64,000 nucleotides of DNA from Solenopsis invicta (GCF_016802725.1 NC_052665.1:21458501-21522500); one strand, 5' to 3'. Shown: positions 10,430-23,409, counted from the first letter of the stretch. The notes: generated by a model from the sequence alone, not told the origin. Numbers and translations are program-made.

Positions 10430-12679
10430 AAACTCAAACAGATCCTTCCTATCCAGTATTATTATAAATCCTCCGATAAACATTCAAACAATATCAATCT
10501 TTCTAATTCTGACAATTCTTATTCATTCTCCTTTGATTCCACCATTTTTCGTTCCAATAGCTCCTTACCACACAAAATTACATTGGATCAACAGGATTTT
10601 TTCAGAAATTTACCTAATGCGTCTTTTAATTCGGTAAAAATGAAATGGCTTTCTAATATCTTTCCTCTATAGAAATTCCCCACAAATATCCATTGTCTTT
10701 TACAATTCGTTGATAACTTTTCATTTGCTTGTTATGATCGTAAAAAAACTTTTATTTGAATTTATCAAATGTATTAAAAATAATATTAAAAAATTACCAG
10801 TTTTCTCACACCTTGATATTAGAATGTCATTTCCATTATAAATAAATTACAGTATCTCCACATTCATCGCATAATTCTGATTTATCAATGCTTAAACTAA
10901 TTTCGAGAACCAGGAATTTTCTTCTCAACAATTCAGAGTTGATTCTCACTAAGGCTGACAAAGGCACTATAACAGTAGCCATGATTATAAGAGTGGAACG
11001 ATCCCGTTATTATCAGACAAAAAAACTTATTCTAAAGTTACCAAAGATCAGATACGCTAACAAAAATCTAGATTGTTGCTCGCAAATTAGAAGAAATGTG
11101 ATTACATTACAAATGCAATGAATAAATATCTCTATTGCAGTAACGGGATTCTTCCGAGGGCCTATAAACTATCGAAGTTGCACAAAGAAGTCACCCTCTT
11201 AGAATTATTGTTTCATTTATTGATAGTCCTCTATGTTCACTGGCGGGTTTGTATACATAAAATTATTTCGAGTAGCTTACTAGTAGCACACAGCCACATT
11301 AAGAATAGTTTCAAATTAGTACAGAAACTTAATAATATTCAACTTAGAAGAAGTACATTCTCATTTCCCTCAATGTTGTTTCCCTTTTTACTAACATACC
11401 CATTGAATTAGCCATTAACAGCATATCAAATAAATGAGAACATATATCCAAAAATTGTAGGATTCCTAGAATAAACTTTTTAAACGCTGTACGATTCGTG
11501 CTCAAATCTATTTATTTTAAATTTGACAATATCACATATAAACAGAACTTCGGTACCCCTATGGGCACTCCCTTGTCTCCGGTCATAGCTGACTTGGTGC
11601 TGCAGGATCTGGAGACAGAGGTGCTAAGAACGCTTGACTTTCGCATACCTTTCTTTCTTAGATATGTAGACGATATTGCCATGGCTGTGCCCTCTGTCAT
11701 GGTAAACCGTACGTTAAAAGCCTTTAATTCTTTTCACTATTACAATTCATCATAAAAATTGATACTAAAAAATTGAACTTCTTGGACACCACCATCATTC
11801 TAAATGATGGATCAAGTTTGATTGGTACCATAAGGCAACTTTCTTAGGGCGCTATCTAAATTTTCTTTCTTAGCACCCTGTCTCACAGAAACGCGAAGTA
11901 GTTATGGACTTAATCGATCAAACATTTCTTTTATCGCATCCAAAATTCCACAAGAAGAATTTTGAACTTATTATAAGCATCCTTTTAGATAATGACTCCT
12001 TTAGATTTTATATTTAATATTATTCGTGAACGTCTTAAATGCTTCTTTTCGAGAAAATCTAAAAAACAAGCGTCTGACCATACTTCTGATAAAGTTAAAG
12101 AAAATATTTCTTGGTTTACTGTGCCGTATTTCCCTTTAACCTCGGAGAGATTCAAAAATATTTTTGAAAATTCTAATATAAAAACAGCTTTTTACAGTTT
12201 AAACAAACTCTGTAGATTTATTAAAGTACAAAAAGATGCTCTTCCAATTTCTTCTTGTAAAAATGTAGTTTATAAAATCTCATGCCGCAATTGTGACGTG
12301 TCCTATGTAGGACAGACTTGTAAACAAGTTAAAACTCGCATTTCTGAACATCAGAACCACATTCGTACAAACGTTTCTACTTATTCGGTTATCACTGATC
12401 ACAGATTGCAGCATGAATTTGATTAGGACAGTGTAAGGGTCCTTGACCATGAGAAATTTTATTACAAGCGTCTTATTTCCAAAACTTTACATATTTGTAA
12501 CAAACCGCCTCCGCGCGACCCCCTCCAACGAACCGATCATCGTCCGCCAAAAGCCGGCCGAACAACCGCCGGGCGTAGAACGAGGCGCTACGCGCCCACA
12601 AACAATTCCAAACGCGCCGACATGAGCAGCGAGGCATCCGCGCGCCGAGATATCGCACCGGCTCAAACCAGCACGCGCT
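10430..12679 (+). pseudogene. Penelope reverse transcriptase plus GIY-YIG endonuclease, degenerate
   Basis: Recognisable pieces in order: KMKWLSNI and TNIHCLLQ in the N-terminal region (about 10,640-10,700); LTKADKGTITVAM (10,935-10,985), the hallmark Penelope motif; GILPRAYKLSKLHKE (about 11,140); FGTPMGTPLSPVIADLVLQD (about 11,550), then FFLRYVDDIAM with the catalytic YVDD; and the endonuclease KISCRNCDVSYVGQTCKQVKTR...SEHQNH (12,270-12,365), with the GIY-YIG-type YVGQT and downstream Arg/His. Several frameshifts and stops separate the blocks. The last frame runs without a stop from about 12,440 into the GC-rich block to 12,679. The protein would nick DNA and prime reverse transcription. 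Confidence 0.85.
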
Positions 12680-13350
12680 AACGACGTGCTCGCTCGCCTC
12701 CGTTTGCTCTCCGCACAACCGATCTCGAGCGGCGGGGACGCTGGCGCCAAAACGAACCGAACCGCCACCGAGCGCTCCCGACGTCTCGAGATTCGGGTAT
12801 AAAAGCGCCGGAGCAGCGAGATGCTGCGCTTCTTCTCCGCCGACTTTTCGAACTGCTACTCCGCCGACTAGTCTCCGAAGAAATCTCCCGAGGTAGTCCT
12901 GGGGTCAAGCGCCTTGGACTCTGGCAAGCGTACTTGCCCGGCTTCCTAGTACCGATCCGATCCTACCGCAACGGCTAAAGAAAAACGGGGTAAAGCGTCT
13001 TTGCCTCCGTCGAGCGTACTCGACATAGCTGTCGCATCCCGCTTGCGAATAGCGCGTTGTACGACCAGCGGATTTAAAGGGACGCTCAGCCGAGCGCCGC
13101 CCCGCGCTCCGCTACCGCACCGGCGACCGCAAAAACCGCGCACGCAACCTCGCAAGGCCGGTAAACATCGGACCGTCCGTCGCGCCGAAAGAACGCCAGC
13201 AACGTCAACACGCACCTATCGCACAAATAACGGCAACCGACAATGATACGCGCACCGAATCCGGTGCACTCCTGTAACCGCGCCGTTCGATACCAGAATA
13301 ATCGTCACCACGAGCGATACGGCCGACGACATATCAACGGTGACGCTTTC
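12490..13350 (+). promoter_or_regulatory. GC-rich block with TATA box; possible pLTR or solo LTR
   Basis: GC content jumps abruptly near 12,495 and returns to AT-rich by about 13,380, very unlike the neighbourhood. TATAAAA lies at 12,798-12,804 in the context GGGTATAAAAGCGCC, followed about 30 bases later by TCTTCTCCGCCGAC, an initiator-like position. Overlapping open frames on both strands are a side-effect of base composition. It may be the promoter-bearing pLTR of the Penelope element, or a solo LTR of an LTR element inserted in it. I found no matched direct repeat to decide. Confidence 0.4.
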
Positions 13351-13969
13351 GAAGAGCAACTCTGTATCTAATAGCAGTACATTGTATTTCGTCCTTTTTC
13401 TTCTCTACAATAACATACATATTTTACACGTCAAAAGCCTAATTCTCTCTTAACCCGGATCGTGCCCTGGAATTACTGACGAGCTACGTCCGTGCGCAAT
13501 ATCTAAACAAGAAATACGAGTTGTTACATATTAAACAACAATGCAACGACCTAAATTTACAATCACATACATAATATCTTCATCATGCGTACTTATCTAT
13601 TGTCGACAACTTATAACATGTATTACTATCTTTATTTATTTTCGTTTCTCTTGTCTGTTTATCTCATCTTTATATCGGTCTGACATGCAGCATCTTTTCC
13701 TTTTTTCATTGTAATTGTGACTATCGTGCATGCAAGACGTGTTCAACGCTCGTTCTCAGTTTCAGTTATTTTGTATATTTATTTTATTCTTATTGTTAAT
13801 TTATTCATTTGTTGATACGCTGTACATTTTTTTGGGCTAGAATCTATTGTAAAGAATTGACTATTGCTGACGTTGAGGTAAATTATGCAGCTTTTCACAA
13901 GACCTTTTCTTTTAAATCATGACTCATTTACTCTTTTTCACAGCTTGAGTCATTATTTTCAGACTTAAC

Positions 13970-15100
13970 AACTCGTTTAAGAAGATGCTATACTGATAGG
14001 AATTAGCAACATATTACAATGTTCCTTAATTTTCAAATTGGCTGTACAGATCACAGAATCCTTTTGCAAAATAAAAATACGCTCCAAAACAAAGTCCAGG
14101 CTGGTAAATTTTACGAGAAAATCAAACAAAAAATTAAAAATTTATTTATTTTCAGCTCGTGTATCTGTCAAGGTTAACTTCAGTCATTTACTGATGTTCT
14201 GTAGCTCGTATGTATAAAATGAGACCAGCCCGGACTTCAGAAAACTCAAACAACACTGACTGTGTGACATTCCAGTCAAAAACCTAACAAAAAAGTTTAA
14301 TACCTAAACAGCTGTATGGATACAAATTTCGCTTAGCGTACATAAACAATGGCAAGCAGAACAGTGACTGTATCCAATAGTAATTGATAGGTCTTTTCGC
14401 AGATGGCAAAATAATCGAAAAACAAAGATAGACCTATGAGTTAGACAAAGAGCGATAGCCTGGTCTTGCTAAAAAAATAATCTGTAGTATCGACATCAAG
14501 AAAGTTCTTCGGTTACTATAGCATTCTCTTAAATTTATAACATTTTTCCCGACAAAAAAGCTTTTCGCCTCAACATTAGCAGCTTCGTTCCTTATCATAT
14601 CAGTTTTCATACTGAAGATGGCTCGAAACATGATCCAAAACAATTAATTTATTAAAGTAATTATGTAATATATAACTTTTTGTAGTTATTTACCGCACAC
14701 TGTCAACCATACTTGCTCGTATTTGTTTTCTTAACTGATAAATATACTTGTTTTATCTCGACGTAGACAATATAAACACATGCCAAAAAAAGCAAATCTA
14801 ATAATGACAATTCTTATAATGTATACATATACAGGGTGTACGAGAAATAGGAAATCTACTGTTTTGAGAACATAAAAGAGATGGAAAGGGACAAAAAAGT
14901 CCTATACCATTTTATTCGATATTCGCTAAAAATATCGAGTTATGAAATAAAACGTTGAGCCAATGTGCGGTGATGTCGCGCCATCAAACCTAGCTCGTAG
15001 GCAACGGCGCACGGCGGGAAAAGTAACGCGTCGTTGTCTGAATTGGCACAGCGTTACGGTCTGAATTCGCCGCACCGCGTGTACATACACTAGAAAAGTC
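13970..15100. other. Region without a recognised gene
   Basis: The DNA is AT-rich with no convincing coding frame. At 14,832-15,090 a stretch starts ACAGGGTGTACGAGAAATAG and contains a GC-richer part (GCCATCAAACCTAGCTCGTA). It resembles the end of an interspersed element but I cannot name it. Confidence 0.4.
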
Positions 15101-15179
15101 AAATGTATTATTTTAGCTAGTTTCTTCTTACAAATTTAATAAATAACACATTTAATTTTTGCAGTGCATGTACAGCATC

Positions 15180-15774
15180 ATCTGATTCCATTTCCTCCGA
15201 CCTTCTCACTATCTCCCTTGATCCCTCCCCTTTCCGTAACAACATTCTCCCTTCCTCTCTTATTACCATCAGGAACAAATGGTTTTTAAATCTGTCATCT
15301 ACGGTTATACCTATGAATATTCAATGTTTGTTACAACTTGGTGAGAATTTCTCCTTAACAATTAATAACAAAAAAGTTGTTATATTTAAATTTATAAAAA
15401 ATATTGAACGGAATATCAAAAAATTTCCACTACAATTGGCGGTCAGAAACTATTCCATTCCTTTACTTAATAATCTTTTATCTCTTTCTCGTCATAAAAA
15501 TAAATCACAATTTTCAAATTTAGTTAAGATTACAAAAAGTTTTTTGAAAGACAATCCAAATTTGACAATTACAAAGGCTGATAAGGGTAATATTACGGTT
15601 GCTTTGGACAGAGATGATTACACGAATAAATTAAATGAGATGTTGTCGGATGACTTCAAAAAGTTGAAAAATGCACAAATTAAAAATAAGTTCCAATTAG
15701 TATCGTTAGACGTTATGTCATTGTTAACAAACGTTCCTTCTGAACTGGCTGTAAACAGTAATCACAAGAGATAA
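15180..15774 (+). pseudogene. Second Penelope-like reverse transcriptase fragment, internally deleted
   Basis: From 15,313 the frame gives NIQCLLQLGENFSL, NLTITKADKGNITVALDRDD and YTNKLNEMLSDDFKKL. It then jumps directly to FQLVSLDVMSLLTNVPSEL, which in the family lies further on, so an internal segment has been lost without breaking the frame. Residues upstream (KWFLNLSS, about 15,270) belong to the same protein. Compared with the copy at 10,430-12,679 it preserves a better N-terminal half but lacks the catalytic YVDD and the endonuclease. Confidence 0.8.
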
Positions 15775-15886
15775 AACCTTATCTCGCAACATTGTAAGAT
15801 TTCTCGAGACAAATTCGTGGGCGCGGTTCGTTTTGTTCTTGACACGACCTTTCTTAAGTCTTAACTTTTATTGTAGATAGATCTTA

Positions 15887-18610
15887 CAAGGGAACCTCTC
15901 GAAGTGTCACACTCCGATTTTAATGAAACTTTATACACATTTAGGTAACATAATTAAATGATTTTAGAAACTATCAGTTGCGGCGCATATTCGGTTTCAA
16001 GGCATGAAATCATCCCTTATGTGTATAGCGTTTTTCAGCTTTTTTCGTTATATCTCGAAAACTATTCAAGATATCAAAAAATGTTTTATACAAAAGATTT
16101 ACAATAAATTACCTCTATTCATTCACGTTAATAACATTTTTTTAAAAATAATTATTTAAACAAACTTTTTTAAATAATTGTTTAAAGAATTCTTCTAAAA
16201 AAATATTATTAACAAGAATAAATGGAGGTAATTTTATCGTAAAACTTTTGTATAAAACATTTTTTTTATATTTTGAATGGTTTCCGAGATATAATGGGAA
16301 AAACTAAAAATCGCTTTACACATGAGGACTGATTTTACCACTTAAAACCTATATTGGCAGCAAGTCATATTTTCTAAAATCATCTAATTATGTATGTAAA
16401 GTTTTATTAAAATCAAGGTGACACTTCGTTTCTTGGCAATAAAGCTTTTAGAACTTTTTAAGAAAAGTATTAATTATTAAGAAAATGATAAAGTGCTATC
16501 ATTTTCACACCACCTGCCATGAGGTAGATAAGCATGATGCGCTTTTTTTATAGTGATTTCCCCCGTAGGCCTAATCCACTCTCTATTTTTTAATGCACAA
16601 ATTCCAAATACCATCCTCATTCTCTTGAAAGATATATTATTATTACATAAAAATTCACCCAACTTTTATATGACAAAATATCTTTTATGTTATAATGCTA
16701 CAAAATAATTAATTTTTATTTTAAATAGGCACAAATTTTGATATTTTAATGGTATCAAGATGACTTATCGTGCCATATATTTCCTGTAATGTATGAGAAC
16801 ATTTTTTATTATAAACAGCGATGAATGCATTTATTATATTATTTTATAACTAATTGTAAATCTTGCTATTAATACTAACGTGATGATTATATGACAAAGT
16901 GTTGGCAATTATGATATTCTTCAAAAAAATGCTCCATACAAAAATATTTCTTGCACCAGAAATGCATCGTATTATAACAGGTGCACCACATATAAAGCAC
17001 AGTGGTATTTCTTGAATATCCTTTCCAGAGAAACAAAAATCGACTGGATTTTCGAAATGTAACGGCCGTTCCTCGATGTATCCACTTTTAAACCAAGCAT
17101 ATTTAAAAAGATTATAAAATCGCGGAGAAGATAGCTGTATATGCGTTAAAGATTGCAATTTAATGATATTATTTGTCAAATGTAAATTAATATTATAATT
17201 TAATAACATAACGCAATCACTGAATGTTCTCACAAAGTTTTTCCATATTCTAAATCCATAAACATCAAGAGGTTGAATCATTCCCGTAGTTTTCTTTGGA
17301 TAGTTAAAATGCGTATATCTTTATCTTTTCTTTGGCATAAATTCTTGCAGATTGGTAAGACAATGTCCGCTCCAAGAATCTAACAACAGCACACTAAAAC
17401 TTCCAGTAGCGGATACAAACACATTTGTAAATCAAGACTGAAAGTGTTGTGTAGTTAATTTGCCAGATTTTGATGCTGCAACAAAAACATTTGCATGTCT
17501 AAACAAAGTTTCTTCTACACATGATCCGAAACTTCCACTCGCTTCTTTCAATACCACGTAGAGAGGCAATTTCAATTGTCTGATTGCAGAAATTATGGGC
17601 ATAATTGTATAACTGTGCGTGGAAATTTACAATTAGTTATAAAATAATCAATATAATAAATGCACTCATCGCTGTTTATAATAAAAAATGTTCTCATACA
17701 TTACAAGAAATATATGGCACGATAAGTCATCTTGATACCATGAAAATATCAAAATTCGTGCATATTTAAAATAAAAATTTATTATTTTGTAGCATTATAA
17801 CATAAAAGATATTTTGTTATATAAAAGTTGGGTGAACTTTTATGTAATAATAATATATCTTTCAAAAGAATGAGGATGGTATTTGGAATTCGTGCATTAA
17901 AAAATAGAGAATAGAATACAGAGTGGATTAGGCCTACGGGGAAAACCACAAAAAAAGAGCGCCATGCTTATCTACCTCATAGCAGATGGTGTGGAAATGA
18001 TAGCACTTTATTATTTTCTTAATAATTAATACTTTTCTTAAAAAGCTCTAAAAGCTTTACTGCCAAGAAACAAAGTGTCACACCTTGATTTTAATAAAAT
18101 TTTACATACATAATTAGATGATTTTAGAAAATATGAGTTGCTGCCAATATAGGTTTTAAGGGGTGAAATTAGTCCTCATGTGTAAAGCGATTTAGCTTTT
18201 CTCGCTATATCTCGAAAACTATTTAAAATATTAAAAAATGTTTCATACAAGTTTCACAATAAAATTACCTCCATTTATTCTTGTCAATAATATTTTTTTA
18301 GAATAATTCTTTAAACAATTATTTTTAAAAAATTGTTTAAATAATTATTAAAAAAAAAATGTTATTAACGTGAATAAATAGAAGTAATTTTATTATAAAT
18401 CTTTTGGGTAAAACATTTTTTGATATCTCGAATAGTTTCCGAGATATAACAAAAAAAGTTGAAAACCGCTATACACATAAGGGATGATTTCGCCCCTTGA
18501 AACCGAATATGCGCCGCAACTGATAATTTCTAAAATCATCTAATTATGTTACCTAAATGTGTGTAAAGTTTCATTAAAATCGAGGTGTGACACTTCGAGA
18601 CGTTCCCTTG
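15887..18610. mobile_element. DNA transposon with ~970-bp inverted repeats
   Basis: The ends are CAAGGGAACCTCTCGAAGTG at the left and the matching ...CACTTCGAGACGTTCCCTTG at the right, flanked by TTA on both sides (15,884-15,886 and 18,611-18,613), a likely 3-bp target duplication. The arms (15,887 to about 16,850 and 17,630-18,610) pair over nearly a kilobase with small differences. The short middle carries a transposase fragment. A 3-bp duplication is unusual for pogo/Tc1 relatives, which normally use TA. Confidence 0.85.
16850..17622 (-). pseudogene. Transposase fragment (same family as 2,424-3,563)
   Basis: Read on the minus strand from about 17,622: IISAIRQLKLPLYVVLKEASGSFG, then NVFVAASKSGKLTTQHF, LLLDSWSGH (probable second catalytic Asp), then TGMIQPLDVYGFRIWKNFVR (a conserved late Asp), and NNIIKLQSLTH...FKYAWFKSGY. 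In-frame stops interrupt it (in FQS*FTNVF and PKKR*RYTH), and the N-terminal third with the first Asp is absent. It lies between the long inverted repeats of the element at 15,887-18,610. Confidence 0.75.
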
Positions 18611-18613
18611 TTA

Positions 18614-19048
18614 GTGCTTTTATGTATTCGTATGATTTTATATATTTTCTCAGACTCAGCCAAACTGCGCGCCGTTACTTTCGGTCATATAACACAGTTG
18701 TAATCAAAGAAGAGTTAGTAATATCACTTTTATTAAATTAAAGTTAATTTAATAATACTCGATGCTTACTAGAACCTATATTAACCCCCCCCCCCCCTTG
18801 AAAAATCTGTAACAAATTTATTACAAAAAAATATTTTATTATTAGTTATTATTTAATTTTAAATATATAAATTTCCGCCTACAATTTCGCCAATAAAAAT
18901 AACATATCATCAAAATGCTTTACCATTTTTTTTTATAGTTCTATGGAAATAAATGTATACAAATTTTAAAAAGGAAAATGAAAACGTAAGAAAGTATATT
19001 GCATAAGTTTAAAAAAAAAAGAAAAGAGATAAGCAATGTAATTTTCGG
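18614..19048. other. Region without a recognised gene
   Basis: AT-rich intergenic DNA with a C-run at 18,786-18,798. Nothing further recognised. Confidence 0.5.
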
Positions 19049-19606
19049 CTATTAGAAAAACTTTCCAACTGCTAGTCGCCAATCCCGACAAGTAATACAT
19101 CATTAAAAAACACGCATGGAGAGGATCACAGATATATAGGTCGTTAACACCTCGGTATAATATTTACGGAACTCCCCAGTGACAATAATATAATACAATA
19201 CTTTCACGCCTCAAAAAAACTAATAAAAATAAACATCAATAGTGTTTTGAAAAGCTTTTGACAACAGCTATTAGATTGTTGAATTAAAAATAAGGTGTTC
19301 CATTAAAAAAAAAGTAATCTGACTTTGACTTTTTAATTTACCATCTAAGGTCATACTAACAAGATAAATAAATATAACTTTTTAAACCCTATAACTGTTA
19401 TTTGAAACATTTTTTTCATAAAACTTATATTTTCCGAGATAATCCTGTTCCAACTTTTTTGTTACACTTTGTAAATATTGTACCAACGTTTGTTCGAGAG
19501 ACAACGGGAGACTTATATATCTGTGATTATCTCCCGGTGCGTGCTTTCCAATAATATATTACTTGTCGGAATTAGCAATTAACAGTTGAGAAGTCTTTCT
19601 AGTTCA
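19049..19606. repeat. Non-autonomous inverted-repeat element
   Basis: The left arm (about 19,049-19,150) contains CCGACAAGTAATA, CACGCATGGAGAGGATCACAG and ATATATAGG. The right arm (about 19,510-19,606) is its reverse complement with roughly 20% mismatch. No coding content lies between the arms. Confidence 0.6.
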
Positions 19607-21064
19607 AACTTCTAGAAAATGATGCATTAATCTTAATTGCACTTCTATACAATATTTCTTGTACTTGCCATATTAGACATATTTCTTAACATTAAAAGAA
19701 TCAGATTTAACAACCCTGCCTAAAAAGACTGTAAGAGCCAATTTAGCTGCAAATACAATTTTTTTCGTAAATGATAAATAAAAAAAAATTAAACAGATAT
19801 TAATGTATAATATTAATAATACAATTAATGTTTTAATATTAATAACACAATTAATTTATTAAATAAAAAAACTGTTATTGTTACATTAGATTAAATATTT
19901 GGTAAATATGGAGAAAATGTTACACCTTATTGATTTCATTAATCTTGATATGTTATAGAAGCGGGGGCACTGATCAACTTTTTCTTATAAAATAATTGGT
20001 GGTCTCGTATAGTTTTCAAAATTTGTTTAGACAAACGTCATTTTTGAAATTTCATTATTTTTATAATACCTTATATGTGATGGATAGTATTAAATATGCA
20101 TTTTAGATCACATTTCATCAATTTTATTGTCCTTTAGATATACTAAAAGATACAAAAAATTAAAGTTTTATAATAAAGGTAAAAGTGACAATCGTTTCTG
20201 CTGTATATTTACCAAAATTTTTTTAGTTTGCAATAAAACAAATATAAAATACAACGTTACATACTATGAAATACTCTGAATACAAAATTGTTTTTCAAGC
20301 AAACAAATAGATAGATACATGTTAAGATATTCATTTAAATTTATAAAACTTATAAATAGAAAAATAAAATATATGTAAATATAACACCAAATATAAAAAA
20401 TCCAAATTAGCTCTAATGGTCCTTCTAAGACTTCTAAGTAAACAATTAAATAAAAATTAAACTATAATATATAATTAAAAAACTTTGTTACCAATTAAAA
20501 ACATAAGAAATAATAAAAAGTTATAAAAGGATATCATATAGAAGCAAATTTGAAAAGTTTGACATTTGACATAAAATTCAACAGCAGTTTGAATTTTATG
20601 AAGAACCAAATTGATTATCTTGGACTCTCTAGTGTTAATTCATATGTAAAAAAAATAAAAAAGTGAATGTAGAATGTAGGAGTGTGCATATTAACCCATT
20701 CGCACAATAATAGAGAAGTATTATATTAGAAATAGAAATTAAACTTTCAGAATCAGTTTTTCTAAATAAAAAGTACAATAAATACAAATAAATCGGGATT
20801 AAATGGCTATAAACATAAATGTTATATAAGATAATCATATAAGATACAACATAATTATTTATTTAGTGTTCATTGGCCATTCAGTCCCAATTCAATCTAA
20901 AGTGATTTAAATTATAGAAATGTTTACACTAGATTGATCTTAACAAGAGTAAAATAAAATGTCAAAGTTGCTAAACTAGTAAATCATAAACATGATTTAA
21001 AAATTTATACAATAAATAGTATTACTTTTATTCAAGAATAATAATTATCATTTATTTTAATATA
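19607..21064. other. AT-rich region without a gene
   Basis: Short open frames occur, but none has protein-like composition or splice context. No repeat was recognised. Confidence 0.55.
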
Positions 21065-21632
21065 AAATAGTAGGCCAAAAGAACAAGCAATATTACAATT
21101 TTAAACAATCGTAAGTTTAACTTTAAATCAATGTTAACAAATATCAATCTCAGAACATGTTTTGATCTAATTCAATCTTCCCCAATCGATGCCTACAAAC
21201 AAGATAAATATTGAGATACATGTATTAGATGCAAGAATCATTAGCAATAATCGCATTGATTTAGAATGGCTAATAGTTATTCTAAATAAGTACACTAAAT
21301 AATTACACAGATACAAAGTTAATGATATTATTCAGCTCATTGTTGTTTCTAACCCAAAACAACGACAAGCTGGATAATACCATTAACTTTGTACCTGTGT
21401 AATTATAGTCTACTTATTCTGGTGAATGTTCCAAATAAATGTGATCTCTGTTAATGATTTTTGCACCTAATATGTGTACCTCAATATTTATCTCGTTTGT
21501 ATGTGTTGGTTGGGGAAGATCAAGTTTAATTAAAACAGGTTCCGAGATTGATATTTGTTAACATTGATTTAAAATTAAACTTACGATTTTTTATAATTGT
21601 AATATTGCTCATTATTTTAGCCTATTATTCTA
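21065..21632. repeat. Palindromic MITE, ~570 bp
   Basis: The two halves are inverted copies around 21,345: TAGGCCAAAAGAACAAGCAA with AATATTGCTCATTATTTTAG, TCAATCTTCCCCAATCGATG with GGTTGGGGAAGATCAAG, and TTACACAGATACAAAGTTAA with CATTAACTTTGTACCTGTGT. It has no coding capacity. Confidence 0.8.
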
Positions 21633-22341
21633 CATCAATTTGTTGTTGACATAAACAAGCTTGTCTGTTATATTTATTTTGGTTGTTTTTATAGTTTAAA
21701 ATATATTAACTCATATATTATATTTTGATCTTGTTACTGTTAGTTGACCATATGTTGATAATACTCATTATGTTTCGATCCAAAGCGTTTACTACACTTT
21801 TTCATGTGTACAATCATAGTTCACTCTAATCTGCTAAAAAAAAAGGATTAAAGTAAATCATAATTAACCCGTTTACATCCAAGAAATTTTACTTCACTCT
21901 CGAATGAATCGGGATTGTACAGCTGAATATAAACTAGGCCACTGAAGAAACTGATTCTAAAATTTTAATTCCTATGCATAATATTTAATATTCTTCTGTT
22001 ATGCGTAGAGTCAAAGGCACAAACTCGCAATCAACATTGCCTATTCGTCGGCCCATACCTGTCATCATTTCGTCGTCCAGATTCTAAAATCACGAGATTT
22101 CTCGTCTCTTCTTTCGATTTCTCTTTGCTCTTAAGAGTTCAGTGCAGTACTTAACACTTCTTACAATATTTTTAACTTCCTTGCTTGTCTCATTTGCTCT
22201 TATGATCACTTTTAACGAAATCTGGCCTTGCTGGCCTGTGTTAAAGCTTCATAAATTCATAGTATGTATACACACCGGTCATTGCATTCCACGAATGGAC
22301 AATAGAAACTAAACAAAACAGACGCACGACTTCCTCAGTAA

Positions 22342-22706
22342 AGGGCCTCGCACATGAAATGCATAATATAATATAAGTAGTACAGTCGTGAGCTAAAAGG
22401 TTGCAACACATTTTCTTCGATGGTTTTTGGAATGTAGACTTGCTTATCGATCGGCGAACGTAATTGGTTGGATCCATAGGTAAGACCCAATTACGTTCGC
22501 CGTTTGATGAACAAGTCTACATTCCAAAAACCATCGAAGAAAATGTATTGCAACCTTTTAGCTCACGACTGTGCATACAACATAAGACCGATGGACCAAT
22601 GAGTATCCAGCATAAAATCGCCATATTGATTTACATAAGATTCCCAATGGTCCAGAGACCTTATGCTATGCTTATACTCTGTTATGCATTTCATGTGCGA
22701 CAGGCC
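22342..22706. repeat. MITE (GGCCTCGCACATGAAATGCA family) with nested palindrome
   Basis: Outer ends GGGCCTCGCACATGAAATGC and GCATTTCATGTGCGACAGGC are inverted. Nested inside is a near-perfect palindrome at about 22,380-22,573 (GTCGTGAGCTAAAAGGTTGC and its complement). A second copy of the outer family is at 23,757-23,919. Confidence 0.8.
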
Positions 22707-22742
22707 TAATAGGCTTTCTGCAATAAGCTATTAGTTGGTATA

Positions 22743-22892
22743 AGGCTCAATGCACACAGGACGCGTCAACGCGTTACGCGTGTCGAATAGCCAATCATTT
22801 TTTCGTTTTTATGACAAGAAATAAGAAAGCAAAAGAATGATTGGCTATTCGCCATGCGTAACGCGTTGACGCGTCCTGTGTGCATTGAGCCT
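22743..22892. repeat. Palindromic MITE, 150 bp
   Basis: Ends AGGCTCAATGCACACAGGAC and its exact reverse complement. The arms also share ACGCGTCAACGCGTTACGCG and an inner AGCCAATCATT core. Confidence 0.88.
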
Positions 22893-22996
22893 GAGTCATA
22901 AGCCATAAAAATTGATCAATCACAGTTGCATATTATCTTCACATTTGACTGTGATTGGTCAATTTTTATAGCTTATGAGACTTATGATACCGACCA
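22893..22996. repeat. Palindromic MITE (GTCATAAGCCATAAAAATTG family)
   Basis: Ends GAGTCATAAGCCATAAAAAT and a near complement. The inner core ATTGATCAATCACAGTTG faces TGTGATTGGTCAAT. A second copy lies at 23,410-23,520. Confidence 0.75.
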
Positions 22997-23002
22997 ACCT
23001 AT

Positions 23003-23386
23003 AAGGGTTGGTTTATGCAGACCGTAACCGTTAACTTATGCCGGAATCTATAAGAAATTGACCAATCATAATCGATTTATAGAAAAGTAATCAACTATGA
23101 TTGGTCAATTTCTTACTGATTTCGGCATAAGTTAGCGGTTATTGCCTACATATACTACGTTTACATGGCCCAACTTACGCCGAAGTTGCAACATCAATGT
23201 TATGATACTAACTAATCACAATCTTTCCATTCTTCTGAGGAGTACTCGTGATTAGCCAGTTTTATAACTTCGGCGTAAGTCGGGCCGTGTAAACGTAGTA
23301 ATAAACTAACTAATAAACTAATCAATTATAATTTCTTACGGTTCCGGCTTAAGTTAGCAGTTATTGCCTGCATAAACCAACCTTCA
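23003..23386. repeat. MITE (GGTTTATGCAGGCCGTAACC family) split by another MITE
   Basis: Ends GGTTGGTTTATGCAGACCGT and GCCTGCATAAACCAACC. Inside, at 23,153-23,300, sits a different palindrome with ends TACTACGTTTACATGGCCC and GGGCCGTGTAAACGTAGTA. The same outer family recurs at 29,657, 51,673 and 59,294. Confidence 0.8.
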
Positions 23387-23409
23387 TAGGCTTTCTACAA
23401 TAAGCTAGT

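Larger units (their letters stand above)
10258..13965 (+). mobile_element. Penelope-like element with inverted terminal segments
   Basis: A ~105-bp segment at 10,258-10,365 (containing CCTCAACGTCAGCAATAGTC and ATGACTCAAGCCGTGAAAAA) recurs inverted at about 13,850-13,965. Between them lie reverse transcriptase and GIY-YIG coding remnants and a GC-rich block. Penelope-like elements are known for LTR-like repeats in direct or inverted arrangement, which fits. The exact termini and any target duplication were not determined. Confidence 0.65.

Noticed and set aside
12443..13246. Several overlapping open frames on both strands in the GC-rich block
   Set aside because: High GC removes stop codons in all frames. 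The peptides are Arg/Ala/Pro-rich and without motifs.
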